Assembly: GCA_964385405.1 (NCBI GenBank)
Contig: CAYLOT010000002.1
Coordinates: 62,001-126,000, forward strand
Source: CAIZGX01 sp964385405
GTDB taxonomy: Bacteria > Bacteroidota > Bacteroidia > Flavobacteriales_D > Sanyastnellaceae
Direction of reading: 5' to 3'
DNA: 64,000 nt
Below, piece after piece: positions 42,538 to 51,014 of this stretch. Numbering within the stretch: the first letter of the stretch is position 1; each line of letters starts with the position of its first letter. A program made the position numbers and the translations under genes. The notes beneath the pieces are model-generated. The model saw only the letters and a program-made list of their open reading frames with translations. It was not told the DNA's origin and searched no databases.

Positions 42538-43752
42538 ATGACGACAATTAAAATTGGTATTATTCAAGAAAGGAAATCACCACCCGATTTCAGAGTGCCA
42601 CTGACTCCAGCTCAATGCAAGCTGGTCATGGATCAATTTCCTCAGATTGAAATAATTGTGGAATCAAGCCCGCACCGCTGCTTTGCAGATAAAGAATACA
42701 TTGAGCAAGGAGTTTCAATTCACTCAGATGTGTCACACTGTGATGTTTTGTTTGGTGTGAAGGAAGTTCCTGTTGACGCTCTTATTCCAAGTAAAAAATA
42801 TTTCTTCTTTTCTCATACACTGAAGAAGCAGCCGTACAATGCAAAGCTCCTTGCTGCTATTTTAGATAAGAAGATTTCGTTGGTAGATTACGAAGCTCTG
42901 AAGGGAGCCGACGGAAAACGAATCATCGGTTTCGGAAGATACGCAGGCATTGTAGGGGTGTATGAAGGAGTAAGAACATTCGGATTGAAGCACAACCGCT
43001 TCAACATTCCTTCACCAATCACGCTGAGTGGAAGGGCGGAGTTTGATGCCATTTTAAAAAGTGCCGATCTTGGAAACGTACGCGCCGTTCTTTCCGGATG
43101 GGGTAGAGTAGGGAACGGAGCGCAAGAAATGATGGACCTGCTTAATCTAAAAAGAGTTTCTCCTCAAGAGTTCCTTCAAAACCCAAATGAGATTGGTGTT
43201 TACACGCACATAGACACTCCCGAGATGTATGCGCGAATCGACGGAACACCTTTCCATAAATCAGACTTTTATTCAAACCCCCATTTGTATGCGAGTACTT
43301 TAGGAGAATACGTGAAGCACGCAGACATATACTTCGCTTGCCACTTGTGGAACGCGAAAAACCCAATTTTACTCGACCAGTCTTTCTTTCAACAAAACAC
43401 GCGATGCAAAGTAGTTGCCGACGTATCGTGCGATTTGAATGGTCCCATTGCCTGTACCATTAAAGCAAGCAAAGTGAGCGATTCAGTTTTCGGATACGAT
43501 CCAATAACCGGATTGGAAGTTGACTTTCGAAATGAAAATGCTGTCGCAGTCATGTCAATCGACAACCTTCCTTGTGAACTTCCAAAAGATGCAAGTGAAG
43601 ATTTCGGAAATGAAATCATGAATAGCATATTACCCGCATTGGTGAATAACGATGCCGAAGGCATTTTGTGGAAGGGGACAGAAACAACTTTTGAAGGAAC
43701 CCTAACTCCTCATTTCGAATACCTTTCAGATTACGTGGCTACTGCGCGCTAA
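42538..43752 (+). CDS. Saccharopine dehydrogenase-like (LYS1/alanine dehydrogenase family) oxidoreductase
   Basis: The protein has 404 residues. The N-terminal AlaDh/PNT-like domain shows ERKSPPDFRVPLTPAQCK, GVKEVP, FFFSHTLKKQ and GFGRYAGIVGVYEG; the NAD-binding region has VLSGWGRVGNGAQEMMDLL (GxGxxG variant). These match NAD-dependent, lysine-forming saccharopine dehydrogenase of the fungal LYS1 type. The reaction in this organism is uncertain; lysine degradation or synthesis are options. I use the ATG at 42538; the longer frame starts at a TTG. Its 3' end overlaps the convergent TonB-like gene by 14 nt. Confidence 0.75.
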   Translation: MTTIKIGIIQERKSPPDFRVPLTPAQCKLVMDQFPQIEIIVESSPHRCFADKEYIEQGVSIHSDVSHCDVLFGVKEVPVDALIPSKKYFFFSHTLKKQPYNAKLLAAILDKKISLVDYEALKGADGKRIIGFGRYAGIVGVYEGVRTFGLKHNRFNIPSPITLSGRAEFDAILKSADLGNVRAVLSGWGRVGNGAQEMMDLLNLKRVSPQEFLQNPNEIGVYTHIDTPEMYARIDGTPFHKSDFYSNPHLYASTLGEYVKHADIYFACHLWNAKNPILLDQSFFQQNTRCKVVADVSCDLNGPIACTIKASKVSDSVFGYDPITGLEVDFRNENAVAVMSIDNLPCELPKDASEDFGNEIMNSILPALVNNDAEGILWKGTETTFEGTLTPHFEYLSDYVATAR

Positions 43753-44497
43753 AGGTGAAGGAAATGGTTCCCGATTGTGCTTTGCTGGAAGAACCGCTGA
43801 AGAGCCAACGCAGCGCATAGGCAACCGATTCTGAAGATAGGCAGGCGTCTTTGGAAGAACGTGTTTCGTCCAATTTAGCGTTCACGACTTTTCCCCATTC
43901 ATCAACGGTAATGTTTATTACTACTGTTCCCGCTCCTTTGCATTTATAAGTAGGCTTAGGTGCCTGCTTAACGCTTCTGCCGCTCAAAGTAAATGTTGCA
44001 GTAACAGGACCGGAATAACTGGTGTTTCCACCTTGCTCAGTTGAACTGTTTGAGTTGTTAGAAGAAGTTGAACGTTCGGTAGGATTTGCAAAGCCAGCTG
44101 AATGGTCCGTATGATTTGTCAGAAGCTGTTCACTCATCTGCTTCGCGTAATTCATGGCACTTTGTGAGCCTTGAGCTCCCGCATTACCCGTTCGGTTTTC
44201 ATTCCCGGTGTAATTCACTTCCTCATTCACCCGAGCAGATTCGGTCGATGCAATAAGGTTTCGAACAGCGTCACTCATTTTGGAATTGCCCACATCTTCA
44301 CCTCCGCCGGCTTCCTCTGGTGGTGCCTCTAACTCAACTTCCATCTCTTGAACAACAGGGACAATAGGCTTCACAATGAGTTTGTCTGGAGTAGAACTAA
44401 TAAAATATCCGAACAACATCACGAACGCATAGCCAAGCAGGCCAATGATTATTGACGAAGTCCAGGTGTTCGATTGTTTCGGATGAAGTTTTATCAT
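43739..44497 (-). CDS. TonB family energy-transducer-like protein
   Basis: This 252-residue protein has one N-terminal membrane helix (about 14-33), then a short region with acidic and proline residues. A long Ser/Asn/Thr/Gly-rich linker (about 95-170) follows, and a C-terminal TonB-like domain with GAGTVVINITVDEWGKVVNAKLD. The layout is that of TonB or gliding-type energy transducers that reach across the periplasm. No ExbB/ExbD genes are in view. It stands alone on the minus strand. Confidence 0.75.
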   Translation of the reverse strand: MIKLHPKQSNTWTSSIIIGLLGYAFVMLFGYFISSTPDKLIVKPIVPVVQEMEVELEAPPEEAGGGEDVGNSKMSDAVRNLIASTESARVNEEVNYTGNENRTGNAGAQGSQSAMNYAKQMSEQLLTNHTDHSAGFANPTERSTSSNNSNSSTEQGGNTSYSGPVTATFTLSGRSVKQAPKPTYKCKGAGTVVINITVDEWGKVVNAKLDETRSSKDACLSSESVAYALRWLFSGSSSKAQSGTISFTFSAQ

Positions 44498-44556
44498 GTT
44501 TCAGCAACGAAAATAAGACTTTTATTATTTTCTCTTGCGTTAATTCCATGCTTCAC

Positions 44557-44564
44557 TATATTTG
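44557..44564 (+). promoter_or_regulatory. Promoter (TTG-N19-TATATTTG) of the Cys-rich protein gene
   Basis: Exact TAnnTTTG box with a TTG 19 nt upstream, ending 18 nt before the ATG at 44583. Confidence 0.55.
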
Positions 44565-44582
44565 AGTCAAATATTAAGTACT

Positions 44583-44933
44583 ATGAAAAAGTTTATCGCG
44601 TTCGTCGCAGTATCGTTCTTCTTCGCAGGAGTAGCGTCTGCCCAAGTTGAGAATACAACTACAACAACTGAAAAGAAAACAGAGTGTGCTAAATCAAAAG
44701 AGTGTTGCAGTAAGTCAGCCGCTACTCAAAGCGCTGAAAAGAAAGAGTGTTCTGCTACTAAAACTGAAGGCAAGTCAGAGTGTTGCACCAAGAGCGCAGC
44801 AGCCGATGCTAAGAAAGGAAAGAAAAAAGGAAAAGAATGTTGCTCTAAAGATGCTGCTACAAAAGGCGAGCAAAAAGAAGGCTGTAAAGAAGGAGAGAAG
44901 AAGGATTGTTGCAAAAAGGCCGGAGATAAATAA
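44583..44933 (+). CDS. Small exported Cys/Lys-rich protein, possibly metal-binding
   Basis: This 116-residue precursor has a clear signal peptide with an AxA site (VASA, cut after residue 20). The mature 96 residues are almost only Lys, Glu, Ala, Ser, Thr, Gly and eleven Cys at 35, 41, 42, 56, 67, 68, 86, 87, 101, 109 and 110. There are four CC pairs in near-repeats such as KECCSKSAA, SECCTKSAA and KECCSKDAA. No known family is recognised. The pattern suggests metal binding or heavy disulfide content. It has its own promoter and terminator. Confidence 0.75.
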   Translation: MKKFIAFVAVSFFFAGVASAQVENTTTTTEKKTECAKSKECCSKSAATQSAEKKECSATKTEGKSECCTKSAAADAKKGKKKGKECCSKDAATKGEQKEGCKEGEKKDCCKKAGDK

Positions 44934-44954
44934 AGTTTGAAAAAAACGAAATGT

Positions 44955-44986
44955 TTAAACCTCGGTATTTCACCGAGGTTTATTTT
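44955..44986 (+). terminator. Rho-independent terminator after the Cys-rich gene
   Basis: TAAACCTCGGT and ACCGAGGTTTA form an 11-bp stem around ATTTC, followed by TTTTTG. Confidence 0.8.
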
Positions 44987-45008
44987 TGTCATTAAATGAA
45001 GTGTTGAT

Positions 45009-46226
45009 ATGAGCAATTTTGATGTAATAATCATTGGTGGGGGTGTTGTTGGTGCAGCTGCTATGTACAAGATACAATCTGCCTATCCAGGAAAGCGCAT
45101 TCTTTTGTTAGAGAAGGAAAAGAGTTTAGCTGATCACCAAACAGGAAATAACAGTGGAGTCATTCACTCGGGTATTTATTATAAACCCGGATCAAAGAAA
45201 GCAGTTAACTGTGTGAATGGAAGAAGAGAGTTGGTAGCTTTTGCAAAAGAACATGGTATAAAACATGACATATGCGGAAAGCTGATTGTTGCAGTTGAGG
45301 AGTCCGAACTTCCATTCTTGAATAAAATTGAAGAACATGGCATCAAGAACGGTATTGAAAATGTTCGTAGAGTTACATCAAAGGAAATAAGTGAGATTGA
45401 ACCGCATTGTAAAGGTATTGATGGTCTTTTCATTGGATGTACCGGTATAATTGATTTTAGAGGAGCCACTAATAAAATGGCAGAACTTGCAATTAAGGTG
45501 AATTCTAGCTCTGAGATACATACTTCGGAGGAGGCTTTGGAGTTCATTCATAATTCAAATTCAACTACCGTTGTTACAAGCAAAGGGAGTTACGAATGTT
45601 CTTATTTAATTGTCTGCGGAGGTTTGCAAGCTGATCGTCTAGCAAGAAAAGACGGAGTTAAGTTGAAGGAACAGGTGGTCGGATTTAGAGGAGATTATTA
45701 TGAGTTAACTGAACAAGCGAAGCACAAAGTAAAAAATCTTATTTATCCTGTCCCGAATCCTGATTTCCCTTTTTTAGGTGTTCACTTTACAAGAATGGTT
45801 GACGGCTCTGTGGAGTGCGGTCCGAATGCGGTATTCACTTTCAAAAGAGAAGGGTACGGTAAAACCGATTTTAGCCTGCGCGATACTTGGGATGCGCTCA
45901 CATACAAGGGGACCTGGAAGTTGTTTTTCTCGAATATCAAATTTGGTATCGACGAATACAGAAGAGCCTTTAGTAAACGGTTGTTTCTTAAAACGTTGCA
46001 AAGAATGGTTCCCGATCTTCAAATGGATGATATCAAACCAGGAAGAGCTGGCGTTCGCGCCTTGTTACTTCGTGAAGATGGAGATACGCGTGACGACTTC
46101 AGAATAGAATATACAAAAAGGAGCATTCATGTTCTGAATGCTCCTTCTCCTGCAGCAACCGCATGTTTGGCCATTGGTGGAGATATTCTACAAATGGCCG
46201 AAGAACACTTTGGTTGGAAGAAATAA
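45009..46226 (+). CDS. lhgO: L-2-hydroxyglutarate oxidase (LhgO)
   Basis: This FAD-dependent oxidase/dehydrogenase has 405 residues and converts L-2-hydroxyglutarate to 2-oxoglutarate. It has the N-terminal dinucleotide motif VIIIGGGVVGAAA, then LLEKEKSLADHQTGNNSGVIHSGIYY in pieces and KPGSKKAVNCV, diagnostic for the LhgO family. PAATACLAIGG lies near the C terminus. It removes a toxic by-product of central metabolism. Its stop is 10 nt from that of the convergent fabD gene. Confidence 0.93.
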   Translation: MSNFDVIIIGGGVVGAAAMYKIQSAYPGKRILLLEKEKSLADHQTGNNSGVIHSGIYYKPGSKKAVNCVNGRRELVAFAKEHGIKHDICGKLIVAVEESELPFLNKIEEHGIKNGIENVRRVTSKEISEIEPHCKGIDGLFIGCTGIIDFRGATNKMAELAIKVNSSSEIHTSEEALEFIHNSNSTTVVTSKGSYECSYLIVCGGLQADRLARKDGVKLKEQVVGFRGDYYELTEQAKHKVKNLIYPVPNPDFPFLGVHFTRMVDGSVECGPNAVFTFKREGYGKTDFSLRDTWDALTYKGTWKLFFSNIKFGIDEYRRAFSKRLFLKTLQRMVPDLQMDDIKPGRAGVRALLLREDGDTRDDFRIEYTKRSIHVLNAPSPAATACLAIGGDILQMAEEHFGWKK

Positions 46227-46236
46227 ATTCTTCTGA

Positions 46237-47121
46237 TTAGGATATTGCGCCACTGCTTAGTGGTAGATCGCGACTCACTTTTCTGAACAGTCCTTGCAAT
46301 ACTTTGCCGGGACCGACTTCAACAACTTCGCTGCAATTGTCTGCAATCATTGCGTTCATGGTTTGGGTCCAACGCACAGGTGCGGTCAATTGAACAATTA
46401 AATTCTTTTTAATTTCTTCCGGATCTGAAACGGCCGAAGCAGTAACGTTTTGGTAAACCGGACAGATAGGTGTGTGGAAAGGAGTAGCAGCAATTGCAGC
46501 TTCCAATTCTACGCGAGCAGGTTCCATTAGCGGACTGTGAAACGCGCCGCCAACTGGAAGTTTCAATGCGCGCTTTGCACCAGCGGCAAGAAGGGCTGCG
46601 CATGCTTTATCAATAGCCTCATTCTCTCCTGATATTACCAATTGCCCAGGACAGTTGTAATTCGCGGCAACCACAACTCCGGGAGTTTCTGCACAAACTT
46701 TTTCCACCACTTCATCTTCTAAATTTAAAATGGCGGCCATGGTTGAAGGGTTTGCTTCACAAGCTTTTTGCATTGCCATTGCGCGTGCATAAACCAATTT
46801 CAAAGCATCGGCAAACTCAAGTGTTCCATTAGCTACTAGCGCACTGAATTCCCCTAAGCTATGCCCTGCAACCATTGAAGGTTGAAAAGAATCGCCCATT
46901 GCTTTCGCCATAGCAACACTGTGCAAGAATATGGCTGGTTGCGTTATATTGGTTTGTTTTAACTCTTCTTCAGTACCATTGAACATGGCGTCGGTTAAAC
47001 GGAATCCTAAAATTTCATTGGCAGAATCCATTAACTCTTTCGCTACTGCAGAATTTTCATAAAGGTCCTTGCCCATGCCGGGAAATTGAGAACCTTGTCC
47101 AGGAAAAACGTAAGCTTTCAT
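46237..47121 (-). CDS. fabD: Malonyl-CoA:ACP transacylase
   Basis: This enzyme of 294 residues loads malonate on acyl carrier protein for fatty-acid synthesis. It starts KAYVFPGQGSQFPGMGKDL, has the catalytic Ser in VAGHSLGEFSAL and His in GGAFHSPLMEPA, plus QPAIFLHSVAMA. The start is the ATG at 47121; the 36-residue longer frame has no counterpart in the family. It stands alone between lhgO and the divergent histidine kinase. Confidence 0.95.
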   Translation of the reverse strand: MKAYVFPGQGSQFPGMGKDLYENSAVAKELMDSANEILGFRLTDAMFNGTEEELKQTNITQPAIFLHSVAMAKAMGDSFQPSMVAGHSLGEFSALVANGTLEFADALKLVYARAMAMQKACEANPSTMAAILNLEDEVVEKVCAETPGVVVAANYNCPGQLVISGENEAIDKACAALLAAGAKRALKLPVGGAFHSPLMEPARVELEAAIAATPFHTPICPVYQNVTASAVSDPEEIKKNLIVQLTAPVRWTQTMNAMIADNCSEVVEVGPGKVLQGLFRKVSRDLPLSSGAIS

Positions 47122-47129
47122 TATTGTAG

Positions 47130-47137
47130 TAAATTTG
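47130..47137 (+). promoter_or_regulatory. Possible -7 box TAAATTTG for the two-component operon
   Basis: Exact TAnnTTTG match in the space between fabD and the kinase gene, 65 nt before the ATG at 47203. Confidence 0.35.
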
Positions 47138-47202
47138 ATACGAAAGTAAGTAAATCTCTTTCGAGCCAAAACCAAGTCATTGGCAATTATTCCCAAAGAA
47201 GT

Positions 47203-48165
47203 ATGGATAAATCTATTTACAGGTATCATCGAATAAAACTTGCAAGTTTGCTTTCATTGGCTTTTGTCTTTCTTTTTTTAGCATACTTATTTTCAGGGGC
47301 ATTTTTCGTACTTAAATACGTAAATCCAAAGCTTATCTATTGGGATGCTGTGCATCAGGTGATATGCTCCAGTGCCTTTTGGTTTTTCTTTGTTGTACAA
47401 TTGTTGGTATACAAAACAGTTGTAATAGTAATCTTGAACACATTTTATAATGAACGTAAAATGACTCTCATGCAGCAGGAGTTTGTAAATAACGTTACGC
47501 ATGAGATTAAAACCCCTTTATCTACAATTCTAATGGCCGCTGAAGTGTTGGTAGAGGAAAACATTCATAGCAAACCTTTTCGAAGAGATCAATATATTTC
47601 AATTATTCGCAACGAGGGAGATAACCTCCGAGAGCAGTTGGATCGAGTGTTAGATGTCTCTCGTATGTCGGGTGCAGCAGTACATTTAACAAAAGAACGG
47701 TTTTCTCCCGAGAGTCAGGCAATTGATGTAATTAAGCGAATGGAATTACAGTTTCGAAATTACAACGCCACATCGGAAGTCATTTGGGAATCTGGAGAGG
47801 CGGAAATTTTTTTCGATAAGAAATCGTTCGATCTCATTTTAACCAATTTGATAGATAATGCTTTGAAGTACAACATTGCTGAACCACATGTAGTTATTCG
47901 GGGAAAGGTTCTTGAGAATAATCTTGTTATTACAGTTGAAGACAATGGAATTGGTATAGAGGAAATATACCAGAATCAACTCTTTCATCGGTTCTTTCGT
48001 GTGCCTTTGGGCGAGAGGCATCATATCAAAGGATTTGGGTTGGGGTTATACCTTGTAAAACAGTTGATGGATGCTCATAAATCTTCTATATTCGTGTCGA
48101 GTATTGAAAACGAAGGGACGATAATCACACTGAGAATTCCTCGAGCAAAAACAGACAATGAGTAA
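47203..48165 (+). CDS. Sensor histidine kinase
   Basis: This 320-residue protein has two membrane helices (about 13-37 and 55-79) with a short outer loop and no extra sensor domain. The H-box has His100 in NNVTHEIKTPLS. Later are the N-box LTNLIDNALKYN, DNGIGIEE and FGLGLYLVKQL. The minimal loop suggests sensing within or close to the membrane. I start at the ATG at 47203, just before the first helix. It overlaps the response regulator by 8 nt. Confidence 0.92.
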   Translation: MDKSIYRYHRIKLASLLSLAFVFLFLAYLFSGAFFVLKYVNPKLIYWDAVHQVICSSAFWFFFVVQLLVYKTVVIVILNTFYNERKMTLMQQEFVNNVTHEIKTPLSTILMAAEVLVEENIHSKPFRRDQYISIIRNEGDNLREQLDRVLDVSRMSGAAVHLTKERFSPESQAIDVIKRMELQFRNYNATSEVIWESGEAEIFFDKKSFDLILTNLIDNALKYNIAEPHVVIRGKVLENNLVITVEDNGIGIEEIYQNQLFHRFFRVPLGERHHIKGFGLGLYLVKQLMDAHKSSIFVSSIENEGTIITLRIPRAKTDNE

Positions 48166-48853
48166 GATTCTTTTGGTTGAAGACGATGAAAATTTGGGTT
48201 TCGTAATCCAAGACCAATTGACTGTTTTGGGTCATGAGGTCATTCGTTGCAGATCAGCAAGAGAGGGATTACTTGCTCTTGGAAAGGAGATGGTAGATAT
48301 ATGCCTTTTGGATGTCATGATGCCTGTGAAAAGTGGTTTTGCTTTAGCTGAAGATATCAAGAAACTTTTCCCCGAGATGCCGTTTGTTTTTCTGACGGCG
48401 AAGCAACAGTTGTCGGATCGACTCAAAGGACTTTCAATCGGTGCCGATGATTATATTACAAAGCCTTTTATTATTCAGGAACTAAATTTAAGGATTCAGA
48501 ATATCATTCGCAGAACCAGAAAGGATGAGACGAAGAATTTTACAGAACTTTATTCAATAGGCAGCTATTCTTTTGATAACCTAAATAATTACCTTATCTG
48601 GCCAAGCGGAATGCGTCAACATCTGACAAAGAAGGAGGCTAGTTTGCTGAAGGCATTTTGTGAGGGAAAGGGAAATGTAATGACTCGTGAAAACTTGGCT
48701 AATTTAGTTTGGGGTGAAGAGTCTTATTTTGTTGCTCGAACAATGGATGTATACATTGCGAAGCTCAGGAAATTCTTTGCAGAGGATAGCCGAATTCAGA
48801 TAATAAATCTTCACGGAGTGGGTTTCCAATTCGTAGTAGAGAGTGAACATTAA
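48158..48853 (+). CDS. OmpR-family response regulator
   Basis: This 231-residue protein has a receiver domain with Asp9/Asp10, the phosphorylated Asp52 in CLLDVMMP, Thr80 and Lys102 (TKPF), then a winged-helix DNA-binding domain with LTKKEASLLKAF and TMDVYIAKLRKFF. It is the partner of the overlapping kinase. The LOG gene follows after 11 nt and may be under the same control. Confidence 0.95.
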   Translation: MSKILLVEDDENLGFVIQDQLTVLGHEVIRCRSAREGLLALGKEMVDICLLDVMMPVKSGFALAEDIKKLFPEMPFVFLTAKQQLSDRLKGLSIGADDYITKPFIIQELNLRIQNIIRRTRKDETKNFTELYSIGSYSFDNLNNYLIWPSGMRQHLTKKEASLLKAFCEGKGNVMTRENLANLVWGEESYFVARTMDVYIAKLRKFFAEDSRIQIINLHGVGFQFVVESEH

Positions 48854-48864
48854 TAAATAGAGTT

Positions 48865-49572
48865 ATGGAAAAAGATGATCGTGTAAAACGGAAGTTTACC
48901 CCGCGCTCTTGGAACGAGTTAAAATCGAACGACAGTTGGAGTATATTTAAGATCCTATCAGAATTTGTTGAAGGTTACGAACGCTTGGCGGCCATTGGTC
49001 CGTGCGTTTCTATTTTCGGTTCTGCCCGAACCAAGCCAGACAATAAGTATTATTCAACTGCGAAAGAAATTGCATTCAAGCTAACACAGAAAGGGTATGG
49101 CGTTATAACCGGTGGAGGTCCCGGTATAATGGAGGCTGGTAACATCGGAGCGAAAGACGGTCAAGGAGCTAGCGTGGGTTTGAATATTAAACTGCCATTT
49201 GAGCAATACCCAAATCCGTATATCGATTACGACAAGAGCATAAACTTCGATTATTTCTTCGTTCGAAAGGTTATGTTTGTAAAGTATAGCCAGGGATTCG
49301 TGGTTATGCCTGGAGGATTCGGTACACTCGATGAATTTTTCGAGGCGTTAACACTAATTCAAACATACAAGATAGGTCGCTTTCCAATTATTCTTGTCGG
49401 AAAGTCATTTTGGGAAGGATTGGTAGATTGGATTCAAAAAGTCTTACTTGAAACAGAGAACAACATCAACGAGGAGGATATGATGCTCTTCTCTGTAGTA
49501 GATACCGCCGATGAAGCCGTTGAGCAAATTGATAAATTCTACTCTGAGTATTTGCTTAAACCGAACTTCTGA
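48865..49572 (+). CDS. LOG/TIGR00730 family protein
   Basis: This 235-residue Rossmann-fold protein belongs to the LOG group, some members of which release the base from nucleoside 5'-monophosphates (cytokinin activation). Motifs are SIFGSARTKPDN, GVITGGGPGIMEAGN and the signature MPGGFGTLDEFFEAL with Glu. The family Arg is in FVRKVMFVKYS. It is cotranslated with yaaA (TGATG) and follows the two-component genes closely. Confidence 0.87.
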   Translation: MEKDDRVKRKFTPRSWNELKSNDSWSIFKILSEFVEGYERLAAIGPCVSIFGSARTKPDNKYYSTAKEIAFKLTQKGYGVITGGGPGIMEAGNIGAKDGQGASVGLNIKLPFEQYPNPYIDYDKSINFDYFFVRKVMFVKYSQGFVVMPGGFGTLDEFFEALTLIQTYKIGRFPIILVGKSFWEGLVDWIQKVLLETENNINEEDMMLFSVVDTADEAVEQIDKFYSEYLLKPNF

Positions 49573-50339
49573 TGTCATCTTTTTTTGTAGCTATTCTATC
49601 TCCTTCAAAACTTATGAACGAAACAGTTCAAGAGTTTAATGGAGAGGCCACCTTACCCTCGTTCACGAAAGAGACAGAGATACTCTGTGCAGAATTGAAA
49701 AAGGTTTCGGTAGAGGAGTGGAAACATAAAATGAAGATTACAGACGAACTCGCGTTGAATACACAAGCACGGTTTCGAAAATGGAATAAGAAAGATTTGT
49801 CGAAGGGTATTCCTGCGGCTTTGTTGTTCAGCGGAGAAGCATTCAAGTCACTCGATGCTAGAACATTTTCAAAACCAAATTGGAAAACAGCCCAGCAATC
49901 GCTCCGAATACTCAGTGGTTTTTATGGTGTTCTGAAGCCAACAGATAATGTTCTTCCTTACCGATTAATGGTTGGTACGCCTTATAAAACAACAGCTGGT
50001 AAAACACTCTATTCTTATTGGAGCGAGATTGTGACCAAGAATCTTGAAAGCGAAATTGCTCCCGACGGGTTTTTACTCAATTTGTCTTCAGACGAGTATT
50101 TTAAAATCATAGACACCAAGAGGTTCAATCGCAAGATTCTTCATTTCAAATTTTTTCAATTGAAGGGAAAAGAAATGAAAAGCATTCCGACATTTTCTAA
50201 ACAGGCAAGAGGGAGCATGGCGAGATTCGTTATTGAGTCCAATGCCAACTCTATTGAAACGCTCAAACAATTCAACGAAGAAGGTTATTCCTTCAATGAA
50301 AAATTAAGCGATGAGAATACCTTGGTGTTCGTTCGTTAA
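49572..50339 (+). CDS. yaaA: Peroxide stress protein YaaA
   Basis: This 255-residue DUF328/YaaA protein is typical in length. Seen are AILSPSKLMN, ALLFSGEAFKSLDA, LRILSGFYGVLKPTDNVLPYRLMVGT in pieces, NLSSDEYFKI, and GSMARFVIESNAN. In E. coli YaaA binds DNA and limits damage from Fenton chemistry during peroxide stress. Its start overlaps the LOG stop by one base. One base separates its stop from the convergent kinase gene. Confidence 0.9.
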   Translation: MSSFFVAILSPSKLMNETVQEFNGEATLPSFTKETEILCAELKKVSVEEWKHKMKITDELALNTQARFRKWNKKDLSKGIPAALLFSGEAFKSLDARTFSKPNWKTAQQSLRILSGFYGVLKPTDNVLPYRLMVGTPYKTTAGKTLYSYWSEIVTKNLESEIAPDGFLLNLSSDEYFKIIDTKRFNRKILHFKFFQLKGKEMKSIPTFSKQARGSMARFVIESNANSIETLKQFNEEGYSFNEKLSDENTLVFVR

Positions 50340-50340
50340 A

Positions 50341-50955
50341 TCAGAACAAGCCGTTTAATTGAGCTTCAATACCGCTGATGATGGTACCTAAATCTTCCGG
50401 ATTCTCATGAAAGCGATTGTTGTCGATGTCAATAATCAAAATTTTCCCTTTGTTGTACGTGGTAATCCAAGCTTCATAGCGCTCGTTCAAGCGAGTTAAG
50501 TAATCTAAGCGAATAGCTTCTTCATAGTCACGTCCGCGCTTCTGAATGTTTTGAACCAAGGTTGGAACAGAAGCTCTGAGGTAGATTAACAAATCTGGTG
50601 GAGTTATAAATTCATCCATTACACCAAATAAATCAGTGTAGTTTTCGAAATCACGCGTAGTCATTAACCCCATTGCATGCAAATTCGGAGCGAAGATGTA
50701 TGCGTCTTCATAAATAGTGCGGTCTTGCACAATTTTCTTCGACTTCTTCTTTATATCAATCAATTGTCTGAAACGACTTCTTAAGAAGAACACCTGCAAG
50801 TTGAAAGACCAACGTTGCATGTCTTTGTAGAAATCGCTTAAATAAGGGTTGTTATCTACTTCTTCGAAATGAGCGGTGTATTTGTAGTGCTTCGCAATTA
50901 AAGTTGTGAGCGTAGTTTTTCCTGAACCGATGTTTCCGGCAATAGCTATATGCAT
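50341..50955 (-). CDS. Deoxynucleoside kinase
   Basis: This 204-residue P-loop kinase phosphorylates deoxynucleosides in the salvage route. It has the Walker A GNIGSGKTT (residues 7-15), FEEVDNNPYLSDFY, VQDRTIYEDAYIFA (DRS-like substrate motif), DLLIYLRAS and the lid IQKRGRDYEE. Purine versus pyrimidine preference cannot be fixed from the sequence alone; dAK/dGK types look like this. Confidence 0.88.
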   Translation of the reverse strand: MHIAIAGNIGSGKTTLTTLIAKHYKYTAHFEEVDNNPYLSDFYKDMQRWSFNLQVFFLRSRFRQLIDIKKKSKKIVQDRTIYEDAYIFAPNLHAMGLMTTRDFENYTDLFGVMDEFITPPDLLIYLRASVPTLVQNIQKRGRDYEEAIRLDYLTRLNERYEAWITTYNKGKILIIDIDNNRFHENPEDLGTIISGIEAQLNGLF

Positions 50956-51014
50956 AATTCGTTTAGGTAATAATCAGGTTCGAAAGTAGAGAAAAAATGT
51001 GGATTTTCGAAGGC

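Noticed and set aside
42336..42551. Plus-strand frame across the tmRNA 5' half
   Set aside because: It lies antisense to tmRNA, which explains the sequence fully.
47086..47202. N-terminal extension of the histidine kinase
   Set aside because: The extra 39 residues run back over the fabD start and the promoter box and add no membrane or domain feature.
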